Below, one piece after another: positions 36,541 through 44,932 of a DNA stretch of 64,000 bases. The number at the start of each line of letters is the position of its first letter. The first letter of the stretch is position 1. Origin of the DNA: Epilithonimonas sp042695135 (GTDB lineage Bacteria > Bacteroidota > Bacteroidia > Flavobacteriales > Weeksellaceae); assembly GCF_042695135.1 (NCBI RefSeq), contig NZ_CP170547.1, positions 2,666,001 through 2,730,000 on the forward strand, in the 5' to 3' direction. Position numbers and translations under genes: made by a program. Below the pieces are notes generated by a model, which did not search any database, had not been told where the DNA came from, and worked only from the letters and a program-made list of their open reading frames with translations.

Positions 36541-36554
36541 TGCAATCGATTGCA
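36541..36554 (-). promoter_or_regulatory. LacI-type operator of susC
   Basis: Perfect palindrome TGCAATCGATTGCA, 75 nt before the susC ATG. TCGACTAAACTAAGATTATT begins at 36580, 26 nt beyond it, in the same relative order as at the paralog promoters. Confidence 0.7.
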
Positions 36555-37211
36555 CGTATTTTTTTAACGATTTCTTAACTCGACTAAACTAAGATTATTT
36601 TTCAATTAGCAAATAAAAATTTTGAATTTTCTATTAATATTAATTTAACATAGTATAAACGCAAAAAACAATAACTCAATCAATAATTTGATTATCAGAT
36701 ATTTAATAAATAATAATAATTAAATAATATTTGTACAGATCAATGAAATTAACATTTTTTTAACATTATTTAATAATCAATAAACTGAGAAAAAGTGAGT
36801 TTTCAGTAAAAAACAATTAACCAAAAATTAACTTAACAATACGATTTTTAAGAAATTTCATTTTTTTTTGTTTAAAAAGTAAAATTCTACTACAATTTCA
36901 AAACTTGTTATCATTAACAAATAAAAATTAATTAATAAACTGATTATCAATGCTATAAATAATTAAACTCAAAAGTATTTAGCAATTTTGAAATTTAAGC
37001 AACAAAATTTAAAAAATTGCACAAAAATGACTTTTAAGTAAAGAAATATTGCAACGAATTTGATCAAAAAAAATAGAAACATAAGGTAAATTTAAAAATA
37101 AAACTCTGTTTTACAATACTTTACGATTTATTTCAATTTTTACTTTCTCAGTTAAAATTTATATATATATTTACAGAAATTATTTCTTGTGCCAAAAAGT
37201 GCAATTATTAA

Positions 37212-37225
37212 TGCAATCGATTACA
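37212..37225 (+). promoter_or_regulatory. LacI-type operator of kduI and the uronate operon
   Basis: TGCAATCGATTACA ends 37 nt before the kduI ATG at 37263. The same 36-37 nt spacing is found at both secreted paralogs, which supports this start codon and the shared control. Confidence 0.7.
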
Positions 37226-37262
37226 CAGAATTAATTATTTGTTCATATTATATAATCTAAAA

Positions 37263-38099
37263 ATGATTCAATCAGAATTCCGATATGCGCATCATCCGAA
37301 CGATGCCAAAAATTACACAACAGAAGATCTTAGAAGAGAATTTCTTATCAATGATCTATTCGTAACAAATCAAATCAAACTGGTTTATACAATGTACGAC
37401 CGTTTAATAGTTGGTGGAATAATGCCTGTTGATCAAGTTTTAACATTAGAAACTATTGACGAACTGAAAGCACCTTACTTCCTTGAAAGAAGAGAATTAG
37501 GTATCATCAATGTTGGTGGAAAAGGAAAAGTAACCGTTGACGGAACAGTTTACGAACTTAATAATAAAGAGGCCTTATATATAGGAAAGGGAAATAAAGG
37601 AGTAACATTCGAAGCTGCAGACGGCGAACAACCATATTTCTATATCAATTCTGCACCAGCGCATCACGCTTTCCCAACTAAGAAAATTACAAAAGCTGAA
37701 GCTGAGATCGTAGAATTAGGCGATGCAAAATATGCAAACAGAAGAACCATCAATAAATTAATTGTGAACAGCGTTTTGGAAACTTGTCAGCTTCAAATGG
37801 GAATGACGGAATTGCACGAAGGAAGCGTTTGGAACACAATGCCTTCACACACACACACCAGAAGAATGGAAGCTTATTTCTATTTCGATTTGGAAGAAGG
37901 GCAAACGGTTTCACATTTTATGGGACAACCTACAGAAACACGTCACATTTTCCTAAAAAACAGAGATGCAGTAATCTCTCCGGAATGGTCTATCCACTCT
38001 GGTGTTGGAACTTCCAACTATAGTTTTATCTGGGGAATGGCAGGAGAAAATATGGATTACGGCGATATGGATGCTGTAAAAACTGACGAATTAAAATAA
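37263..38099 (+). CDS. kduI: 5-keto-4-deoxyuronate isomerase
   Basis: Cytoplasmic zinc cupin that isomerises 5-keto-4-deoxyuronate (DKI) to 2,5-diketo-3-deoxygluconate. It has 278 residues; the zinc ligands are seen in PSHTHTRRMEAYFYFDL (two His and Glu) and SPEWSIHSGVG (His), as in KduI. The ATG is chosen over the upstream TTG because it fits KduI length and the operator spacing. It is first in the uronate operon; kduD follows after 2 nt. Confidence 0.94.
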   Translation: MIQSEFRYAHHPNDAKNYTTEDLRREFLINDLFVTNQIKLVYTMYDRLIVGGIMPVDQVLTLETIDELKAPYFLERRELGIINVGGKGKVTVDGTVYELNNKEALYIGKGNKGVTFEAADGEQPYFYINSAPAHHAFPTKKITKAEAEIVELGDAKYANRRTINKLIVNSVLETCQLQMGMTELHEGSVWNTMPSHTHTRRMEAYFYFDLEEGQTVSHFMGQPTETRHIFLKNRDAVISPEWSIHSGVGTSNYSFIWGMAGENMDYGDMDAVKTDELK

Positions 38100-38101
38100 T
38101 T

Positions 38102-38887
38102 ATGACAAATTTATTCGACTTAACAGGAAAAGTAGCTTTAATCACCGGTGGAACGCACGGTCTTGGTTTGGCAATGGCAGAAGGTCTGGGATCGGCAGGT
38201 GCAGAACTTGTGGTGACCAGCACTACGCCATCCAAATTGGAAGAAGCTATCAAATATTATCAATCAAAAGGTTTCAAAGCAACAGGTTATATTTTTGATG
38301 TGACCGACGAAAAAATCGCTGCTGAAAAAGTAGCAGAGATCGAAGCGAATCACAAACAGATCGATATCCTTATTAATAATGCAGGCATCATCAAAAGAGT
38401 ACCCGCTTTGGAAATGGAAGTTTCTGAATTCCGAAAAGTGATCGACGTAGATTTGACAGGACCTTTCATTATGTCACAATTGGTGGCGAGAAGTATGATC
38501 AAAAGAAGATCCGGAAAAATCATCAACATCTGTTCTATGATGAGCGAATTGGGTCGTGACAACGTTGTAGCTTACGCTTCTGCAAAAGGCGGACTGAAAA
38601 TGCTGACCAAAAATCTGGCGACAGAATGGGCAAAACACAACATCCAGGTGAACGGAATCGGTCCCGGATATTTTGCAACGTCTCAAACAGAACCGATCAG
38701 AGTGGATGGAAATCCTTTCAACGAATTTATCATCAGCAGAACACCGGAAGGCCGTTGGGGAAATCCCGAAGATTTGGCTGGAACGGCTATTTTCCTAGCT
38801 TCAGAAGCAAGTCAATTCATCAACGGACAAATCATCTACGTTGATGGCGGAATTTTGGCAACCATCGGAAAACCTTCAAACGAATAA
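38102..38887 (+). CDS. kduD: 2-dehydro-3-deoxy-D-gluconate 5-dehydrogenase
   Basis: SDR enzyme that reduces 2,5-diketo-3-deoxygluconate to 2-keto-3-deoxygluconate with NAD(P)H. It has 261 residues, TGGTHGLG nucleotide motif, NNAGI, and the active-site YASAKGG. The start follows the kduI stop by 2 nt, which implies translational coupling. Neighbour and fold make the KduD call strong, though SDR subfamilies are close. Confidence 0.92.
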   Translation: MTNLFDLTGKVALITGGTHGLGLAMAEGLGSAGAELVVTSTTPSKLEEAIKYYQSKGFKATGYIFDVTDEKIAAEKVAEIEANHKQIDILINNAGIIKRVPALEMEVSEFRKVIDVDLTGPFIMSQLVARSMIKRRSGKIINICSMMSELGRDNVVAYASAKGGLKMLTKNLATEWAKHNIQVNGIGPGYFATSQTEPIRVDGNPFNEFIISRTPEGRWGNPEDLAGTAIFLASEASQFINGQIIYVDGGILATIGKPSNE

Positions 38888-38924
38888 ACATTCATAATTA
38901 ATAATTTATCATTAATAATTAAAA

Positions 38925-40334
38925 ATGAGTACACTTACAAAACCTTTCATCACAGATACATTTTTATTGAAGAATAGATTCGCTGAAGAGTTGTATTTCA
39001 ATTTTGCAGAAAAACAGCCGATCATCGATTATCACAACCATTTGCCTCCAAAAGAGATTGCAGAAAACCGTCAGTTCGAGAATATCACTCAGGTTTGGAT
39101 TGGTGGCGACCATTATAAATGGAGAGCCATGAGAACGATGGGCGTGAACGAAAAATTAATTACCGGAGACGCTTCTGACAAAGAGAAATTTGCAGCTTGG
39201 GCAAAAACAGTTCCCAATACTTTGAGAAATCCATTGTTTCACTGGACACATTTGGAATTGGCAAGATACTTTGACGTTTACGATTTGTTAAGCGAAAAAA
39301 ATGCAGATCAGGTTTACGAAAATGTATCAGCTCAACTTCAGACGCAGGAGAAATCTGTTCACGGCTTGCTGAAAATGAGAAATGTCGAAACGGTTTGTAC
39401 CACAGAAGATCCAATTGACACTTTAGAATACCATCAGACAATCAAAAAAAATAACATCGGAATCACGGTGAGCACAGCTTTCCGTCCGGACAAAGCGATT
39501 TTGATTGATAATGAAGATTACAATTCCTACATCGATAAATTAGGCGAATCTGCAGGAATCGAAATCAATTCTTACAAGGATGTACAGGATGCGCTAATCA
39601 AAAGAATAGAATACTTTCACGCCAACGGATGCAGATTGTGTGACCACGGATTAAACAACATTTCTTTTGAAACGTTCACAGATTCGGAGATCAATTCGAT
39701 CTTTGAAACTAAGAGAAAAGGAGAAACTCTGACACCTCACCAAATTGAGCAGTTCAAAACAGCAATTTTGTTGTTTTTGGGAGAAACTTACCATTCTTTG
39801 GGTTGGGTTCAGCAGTACCATTTAGGTGCTTTGAGAAACAACAATGCAAGAATGTTGAAGGTTTTGGGACCAGATACAGGTTGGGATTCCATCGGAGATT
39901 TCAGTCAGGCAGCGAATCTTTCAAAGTTCCTGAACACTTTGGATTCCAAAGATAAATTAACCAAAACAATCATCTACAATTTGAATCCTGCCGACAACGA
40001 AATTATGGCAACAATGATCGGGAATTTCAATGACGGTTCTGTAAAAGGAAAAGTACAATTCGGTTCCGGATGGTGGTTTCTCGACCAGAAAGATGGAATG
40101 GAAAAACAACTGAACGCCCTTTCCAATATGGGATTAATCAGCACATTCGTAGGAATGTTAACCGATTCCAGAAGCTTCCTTTCGTTCCCAAGACACGAAT
40201 ATTTCAGACGTGTATTGTGTAACCTTTTAGGAAACGAGATCGAATCCGGCGAACTTCCGGAAGATATGAATTTAGTAGGAAAAATAGTGTCAGACATTTG
40301 TTATAACAATGCAAAAGACTATTTCAGTTTCTAA
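38925..40334 (+). CDS. uxaC: Glucuronate isomerase (uronate isomerase)
   Basis: Isomerises galacturonate to tagaturonate and glucuronate to fructuronate. It has 469 residues of the amidohydrolase-superfamily UxaC: IIDYHNHLPPKEIAENR (HxH metal site), TAFRPDKA and CRLCDHGLN in the barrel, and the C-terminal GWWFLDQKDGMEKQL and SRSFLSFPRHEYFRR segments typical of the family. The start is an ATG after an AT-rich 37-nt gap from kduD. It feeds the saturated branch together with uxaB and uxaA. Confidence 0.93.
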   Translation: MSTLTKPFITDTFLLKNRFAEELYFNFAEKQPIIDYHNHLPPKEIAENRQFENITQVWIGGDHYKWRAMRTMGVNEKLITGDASDKEKFAAWAKTVPNTLRNPLFHWTHLELARYFDVYDLLSEKNADQVYENVSAQLQTQEKSVHGLLKMRNVETVCTTEDPIDTLEYHQTIKKNNIGITVSTAFRPDKAILIDNEDYNSYIDKLGESAGIEINSYKDVQDALIKRIEYFHANGCRLCDHGLNNISFETFTDSEINSIFETKRKGETLTPHQIEQFKTAILLFLGETYHSLGWVQQYHLGALRNNNARMLKVLGPDTGWDSIGDFSQAANLSKFLNTLDSKDKLTKTIIYNLNPADNEIMATMIGNFNDGSVKGKVQFGSGWWFLDQKDGMEKQLNALSNMGLISTFVGMLTDSRSFLSFPRHEYFRRVLCNLLGNEIESGELPEDMNLVGKIVSDICYNNAKDYFSF

Positions 40335-40350
40335 ATAAGGACAATAATTT

Positions 40351-40590
40351 GGGCAGCTTAATCCGCCTTCCACTCCCAAACCTAGCGGAGTGGTTCGACG
40401 AAGTCAATCTTTTTTGCACACGATTTCAATTTAAATAGAAATTGAATATCAGCAAAAAAGGATTTCCGTTCAAGTCGGGCTGCGAGTGATTGAAATTAGA
40501 AACTTATTTAAGCGAAGCGGCTTTGTGAAACTTAAAACAGTCAATAAAATAAAAACTTTGTGACCTTTGTGTTCAAAACAACATTTAGTT
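40351..40590 (+). repeat. Palindromic intergenic element, copy B, with direct-repeat tail
   Basis: The core (40351-40484) is GCAGCTTAATCCGCC..., CAATCTTTTTTGC, an inner palindrome, GCAAAAAAGGATTTCC and GGGCTGC. The tail has GCGAAGCGGCTTT and then GTGAAACTTAAAACAGTCAA with ACTTTGTGACC and GTGTTCAAAACAAC. The whole composite recurs before uxaB at 44.6-44.9 kb. It sits 16 nt after uxaC and ends just before kdgF. Confidence 0.8.
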
Positions 40591-40602
40591 TCAGAAAAAA
40601 AA

Positions 40603-40950
40603 ATGAAAACAGAACAAACATCAAAAATATTCTACAAATCCGATTCCACAGAATGGGAAAAAATAGATGATTACATCGACCGCCAGATCGTTGGTTACGA
40701 CGATTCTGTAATGATGGTCAACGTTCGTTTCAAAAAAGGCGGAATTGGTTACAAACACAAACATCCTCACATTCAGGTGACCTATGTTGCAGAAGGAAAG
40801 TTTGAGGTGAATATTGGCGAAGATATTTCAATCCTGAAAAAAGGGGATTCTTTCCTCGTTCCTTCCAATATCATTCACGGCGTAGAATGTATGGAAGACG
40901 GAATTTTGGTGGATGTTTTCAGCCCACACAGAGAAGATTTTATTAAATAA
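40603..40950 (+). CDS. kdgF: Cupin-fold pectin-degradation protein KdgF
   Basis: Converts 4,5-unsaturated uronate to the linear 5-keto-4-deoxyuronate that KduI uses. It has 115 residues of one cupin barrel with the metal-binding set HKHPHIQVTYVAEGKFEVN (His, His, Gln) and IIHGVECMEDG (His), and the family ending VDVFSPHREDF. The ATG at 40603 is chosen because the upstream in-frame TGT-rich segment is repeat sequence. The stop lies 13 nt before kdgK. Confidence 0.9.
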   Translation: MKTEQTSKIFYKSDSTEWEKIDDYIDRQIVGYDDSVMMVNVRFKKGGIGYKHKHPHIQVTYVAEGKFEVNIGEDISILKKGDSFLVPSNIIHGVECMEDGILVDVFSPHREDFIK

Positions 40951-40963
40951 TAAAGATAAATTA

Positions 40964-41968
40964 ATGGGCAAAGTAGTAAGCTTTGGAGAAGTGATTATGC
41001 GATTGTCACCTGCCAACAACAGGATGATGAAGCAAAGCAACGAGATGGAATTCTTTTTCGGAGGTACAGAACTGAATGTTGCGGCATCGCTTGCAACAAT
41101 GGGTTGTGACGTAAAACACGTGAGTGTAGTTTCTGACGATTTCGTTGGAGAATCAGCATTAGCTTCCATCAAAAGTTATGGAATTGACACCACTCACATT
41201 GCAAAAAACGAACATCCGTTGGGATTATATTTCTTGGAAGTTGGTTCATCTGTTCGTGCTTCCAGAATTGCTTACAACCGATTGAATGGCTCTTTTGCCA
41301 ACATCAATCCAAATCAGATTGATTGGGAAAAAGCTTTAGAAGGCGCAGATTATTTTCATTGGACAGGGATTTCTCCGGGAATTTCGGAAAGTGCTTACAT
41401 CGCTTTGAAGAAAGGTTTACAAGTAGCTAAAGAAAAAGGCGTTGAAATCACAGCAGACCCAGCTTACCGTTCCAACCTTTGGAAATACGGAAAAGAAGGC
41501 TTCGAAGTTTTGAAAGAATTGGTCTCCTACTCTACTATTTTCATCGGTGGCGTAAATGAAATCAACGAAATTATCGGAACAAAATTCTCTTCCGACAAAG
41601 ACAGTTTCATCGAAGCTTGTAAGGAGTTTCAGAAGCAGTTGCCTTCCATAAAAAAGATATTTGACAAAGTAAGAGTCGGCGCCAGTGCAAGTACGCAGGA
41701 AACCCAAGGAAGAGCTTGGTCAAACGAAACGTACTTCGAATCTGAGCCAATCGAAATCCTCCAAGTTGTTGACAGAATCGGAACCGGCGATGCTTTCGCA
41801 GCAGGTTTGATTTACGGTCTATTAAACTTCGATGATGAAACCGCACTTAAGTTCGGAAACGCTGCTTGTGCTATTAAACATACAGTTCCAGGGGACATTA
41901 ACCATTGCAGTGCTTCCGATATTCTGGATGTAATGAATGGCGATAAAGGCGGAAGAATAAAGAGATAA
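40964..41968 (+). CDS. kdgK: 2-keto-3-deoxygluconate kinase (PfkB family)
   Basis: Phosphorylates KDG to KDPG. It has 334 residues; GGTELNVAASLA near the N-terminus and the PfkB signature DRIGTGDAFAAGLIYG near the C-terminus carry the substrate and anion-hole residues, with the catalytic Asp in TGDA. The ATG at 40964 is used because the frame open upstream overlaps kdgF. It joins both uronate branches before KdgA. Confidence 0.92.
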   Translation: MGKVVSFGEVIMRLSPANNRMMKQSNEMEFFFGGTELNVAASLATMGCDVKHVSVVSDDFVGESALASIKSYGIDTTHIAKNEHPLGLYFLEVGSSVRASRIAYNRLNGSFANINPNQIDWEKALEGADYFHWTGISPGISESAYIALKKGLQVAKEKGVEITADPAYRSNLWKYGKEGFEVLKELVSYSTIFIGGVNEINEIIGTKFSSDKDSFIEACKEFQKQLPSIKKIFDKVRVGASASTQETQGRAWSNETYFESEPIEILQVVDRIGTGDAFAAGLIYGLLNFDDETALKFGNAACAIKHTVPGDINHCSASDILDVMNGDKGGRIKR

Positions 41969-41978
41969 TTTAGAAATA

Positions 41979-42428
41979 ATGATTATAGATACATTAGAAA
42001 ACGCTTCTCAGTATTTTTTGCTGAATCCATTATTTGAAAAAGCTTTCGACTATTTAAAAAACAAGAATTTAGATTCTTTGGAAGTTGGCGTTACAGAGAT
42101 TCAGGAAGGTCTTAGAATGATTGTTTTTGATGAAAAGGCCAAAACAAAAGAAGAAAGTCTTTCCAAATTCGAGTGTCATAATCAAAATATTGATATTCAA
42201 ATTTGTCTGAAGGGGATAGAAAATATTGGTTGGAAACCAAGGCAGAAATGCACAGACCCAATCGGAGAATACAATGCAGAAAAAGATGTTCTTTTTTACA
42301 ATGATAATCCGGATATGTTTTTCCAGTTAAACGATAATCAGTTTGCTATTTTTTATCCAAATGATGTCCACGCACCAATGATTGGAGATGGCTTCATTAG
42401 AAAAATAGTTTTTAAAGTAAAAATTTAA
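41979..42428 (+). CDS. YhcH/YjgK/YiaL (DUF386) family protein
   Basis: A 149-residue beta-sandwich/cupin-like protein with the family motifs ECHNQNIDIQICLKGIE and YNDNPDMFFQLND, HAP in FYPNDVHAPMIG. Members are often linked to sialic acid, galactose or uronate catabolism and are proposed to be sugar epimerases, mutarotases or hydrolases. Its place between kdgK and kdgA, 10 and 7 nt away, ties it to uronate use, but its reaction is not established. Confidence 0.85.
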   Translation: MIIDTLENASQYFLLNPLFEKAFDYLKNKNLDSLEVGVTEIQEGLRMIVFDEKAKTKEESLSKFECHNQNIDIQICLKGIENIGWKPRQKCTDPIGEYNAEKDVLFYNDNPDMFFQLNDNQFAIFYPNDVHAPMIGDGFIRKIVFKVKI

Positions 42429-42435
42429 GAAAAAA

Positions 42436-43101
42436 ATGACAAAAATTCAATTAGTTACAAATGCAATCATCGAGCAAGGGCTTTTGCCTTTGTATTACAA
42501 CGCTGACGAAACAGTAACTTTAGAAATATTAAAAGCACTTTACAAAGCCGGAATCCGTGCTGTAGAATATACAAGCAGAGGCGAATTTGCCTTGAGCAAT
42601 TTTACAAAAATGGTAGAACTCAGAAATGAGGAAATGCCAGGAATGCTTCTCGGAATTGGAACGATAAAAAACATGAAACAAGCTGAAGAATATGAAAAAG
42701 CAGGCGCAGACTTCTTTATCAGTCCAGGATTTGTACCGGAAGTTGCAGAATTTTTGATCTCAAAACATTTGCTTTACAGCCCGGGTTGTATGACGCCAAC
42801 GGAAATCATCACGGCAGAAGCTGCTGGTGTAACTTTCGTGAAGTTATTCCCGGGAAATGCTCTCGGAGCCGGATTTATGAGCGCGATAAAAGACGTTTTC
42901 CCAAATCTGAAATTTATGCCAACAGGTGGCGTTAATACAACCAAAGAAAGCATCGAAAGCTGGTTTAACGCAGGCGTTTCTGCTGTCGGAATGGGAAGCA
43001 AATTAGTAAGCAAAGAATTAATGGCAACAAAAGATTACGCCACCATCGAAAACGAAACGATAAAGGTTTTAGAGATCATCAAATCGATAAAAGCTTCTTA
43101 A
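42436..43101 (+). CDS. kdgA: KDPG/KHG aldolase
   Basis: Class I aldolase splitting KDPG to pyruvate and glyceraldehyde 3-phosphate. It has 221 residues of a TIM barrel; K136 in VTFVKLFPGN forms the Schiff base and E44 in AVEYTSRGE is the general base. SPGCMTPTEI and MPTGGVNTT are family phosphate-site segments. Placed seven nt after the YhcH-family gene, so probably in one operon. Confidence 0.92.
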   Translation: MTKIQLVTNAIIEQGLLPLYYNADETVTLEILKALYKAGIRAVEYTSRGEFALSNFTKMVELRNEEMPGMLLGIGTIKNMKQAEEYEKAGADFFISPGFVPEVAEFLISKHLLYSPGCMTPTEIITAEAAGVTFVKLFPGNALGAGFMSAIKDVFPNLKFMPTGGVNTTKESIESWFNAGVSAVGMGSKLVSKELMATKDYATIENETIKVLEIIKSIKAS

Positions 43102-43135
43102 AATAAAAAACACAAACAAACCAAACCAATTTAAA

Positions 43136-44575
43136 ATGAATCAAACCATAACGCCTAAGCAGACCAATTACAGATGGGGAATTTGTGCCCTTCTTTTTGC
43201 TGCAACAAGTATCAATTATCTGGACAGACAGGTACTTTCTTTGACTTGGAAAGATTTTATCCAGCCGGAGTTTCATTGGAATAATAATGATTACGGAAAT
43301 ATCACCGCATTATTCTCCATTTTCTACGCTGTCAGTATGTTGTTCGCAGGTAAGTTTGTGGATTTTATGGATACAAAGAAAGGTTTCCTTTGGGCAATCG
43401 GCGTTTGGTCGCTTGGTGCTTGTTTACACGCTTATTGCGGGATTGCTGCATCAGGAATTTTAACAGGACATTGGCTTGTAGGATTTGAAGAATCAAAAGA
43501 AATTATCAAAACTGTAGATAACGTGGCTTTAGTTGGCAGCACAAGCGTGATGCTGTTCATCTTTGCACGCTTTGTGTTGGCTGTTGGAGAAGCAGGAAAT
43601 TTCCCCGCTGCTATCAAAACTACGGCAGAATATTTCCCTAAGAAAGACAGAGCTTTGGCAACAAGTATTTTCAATGCCGGAGCGGCTGTTGGTGCTTTAT
43701 CTGCGCCTTTAATTATTCCAAGAATAGCAGAAAGTTTCGGTTGGGAAATGTCATTCATCATCATCGGTATTTTAGGATTCGTTTGGATGGGATTCTGGGT
43801 TTTCATTTATAAAAAACCGGAACACAACAAGAAAATGAGTGTTTCCGAATTACAATACATCCAGCAGGATCACGGTTTGGAAGAGGAAGCGGACAAAGAC
43901 AAAAAAGTATCATTCGCACAGTGTTTCAAATACAAACAGACCTGGGCATTTGCTTTCGGGAAGTTTATGACAGATGGTGTCTGGTGGTTTTATATGTTCT
44001 GGACTCCGGCTTACTTAAGTTCAGTTTATGGAATCAAATCCAATGACGGCGTTGGTCAGGCAGCAATTTTCGTCCTTTATACTATCACATTACTATCAAT
44101 TATCGGAGGTTGGCTGCCATCCTATTTCATCAATAAAAAAGGAATGGATCCTTATGCAGGAAGAATGAAAGCGATGTTGATCTTCGCGTTTTTCCCGCTT
44201 TTGGCCTTGATTGCACAGCCTTTAGGCGTTTACTCTTTCTGGTTGCCGGTCATCATCATTGGAATTGCAGGAGCAGGACATCAGGCTTGGTCAGCAAATA
44301 TTATGTCAACCGTTGGCGATATGTTCCCGAAAAAAGCAATTGCCACAATCACCGGAATTGGTGGAATGGCGGGTGGAATCGGATCATTGATTATCAACAA
44401 GGGATCTGGTGTTCTATTCGATTTTGCAGGAACAACGCAGATGGAATTTATGGGATTCAAAGGAGAAGAAGCTGGTTACTTCATTATATTTTCAATCTGT
44501 GCCGTGGTTTACCTCATCGGTTGGGTGGTGATGAAATCATTGGTTCCGGTTTACAAACCAGTTACGGATCTATAA
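43136..44575 (+). CDS. Hexuronate transporter, MFS (ACS/ExuT-like)
   Basis: Inner-membrane 12-TM symporter that takes up galacturonate or unsaturated uronates. It has 479 residues with SINYLDRQVLSLTW in TM1, FVLAVGEAGNFPAAIKT in TM4-5 and ATSIFNAGAAVGALSAP, all typical of anion:cation symporters of the ExuT/GudP group. It is the only inner-membrane sugar carrier in the locus and lies directly after kdgA. The exact uronate is not determined by sequence. Confidence 0.88.
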   Translation: MNQTITPKQTNYRWGICALLFAATSINYLDRQVLSLTWKDFIQPEFHWNNNDYGNITALFSIFYAVSMLFAGKFVDFMDTKKGFLWAIGVWSLGACLHAYCGIAASGILTGHWLVGFEESKEIIKTVDNVALVGSTSVMLFIFARFVLAVGEAGNFPAAIKTTAEYFPKKDRALATSIFNAGAAVGALSAPLIIPRIAESFGWEMSFIIIGILGFVWMGFWVFIYKKPEHNKKMSVSELQYIQQDHGLEEEADKDKKVSFAQCFKYKQTWAFAFGKFMTDGVWWFYMFWTPAYLSSVYGIKSNDGVGQAAIFVLYTITLLSIIGGWLPSYFINKKGMDPYAGRMKAMLIFAFFPLLALIAQPLGVYSFWLPVIIIGIAGAGHQAWSANIMSTVGDMFPKKAIATITGIGGMAGGIGSLIINKGSGVLFDFAGTTQMEFMGFKGEEAGYFIIFSICAVVYLIGWVVMKSLVPVYKPVTDL

Positions 44576-44587
44576 AATAAAAATTAT

Positions 44588-44877
44588 GGCAGCTATTTCC
44601 GCCTTCCGCTCCCAAACCTAACGGAGTGGTCCGACGAAGTCAATCTTTTTGCAGAAGATTTCGGCCTAAATAGAAATCGAAGTCAAAGCAAAAAAGGATT
44701 TCCGCTCAAGTCGGGCAGCGAGTGATTCGAATCAAAGAAAGCTTGTATAAGCGAAGCGGCTTTATCTCAATTTCTTATTGATTTTTAAAAGAATCGATGA
44801 TTACGCAAAAGCGAATTGTGAAACTTAAAACAGTGCAATAAATAAAAACTTTGTGAACTGAGTGTTCAAAACAACAG
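44588..44877 (+). repeat. Palindromic intergenic element, copy C, with direct-repeat tail
   Basis: Core (44588-44719) and tail (GCGAAGCGGCTTT, then GTGAAACTTAAAACAGTGCA, ACTTTGTGAAC, GTGTTCAAAACAACA) match copy B at 40.4 kb, with an extra ~50 bp inserted after the GCGAAGCGGCTTT word. It fills most of the 357-bp gap between the transporter and uxaB; no gene is seen there. Its inner arms GATTTCGGCC / AAATCGAAG differ from copy B but stay complementary. Confidence 0.8.
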
Positions 44878-44932
44878 TTGGTAAGAAAAAGAAAACCTTC
44901 ACAAGGTTCATCAAAATTTAAAGAATAAAGAA

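Larger units (their letters stand above)
36466..37262. promoter_or_regulatory. Divergent susC/kduI control region (AT-rich, non-coding)
   Basis: The ~800-bp gap between the two main transcription units contains two LacI-type operators, one near each gene, and a TCGAC-N4-CTAA block at 36580 beside the susC operator. Between 36.6 and 37.2 kb there is extreme AT-richness with runs of A and T but no gene, tRNA or clear hairpin seen. Confidence 0.7.

Noticed and set aside
36560..37200. Possible small RNA in the susC/kduI gap
   Set aside because: The stretch is AT-rich with A and T runs, but no stable hairpin, terminator or conserved block was seen away from the operators.
43079..43276. 65-codon minus-strand frame over the kdgA/transporter junction
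   Set aside because: It overlaps the start of a clear MFS gene on the other strand with no recognisable domain.
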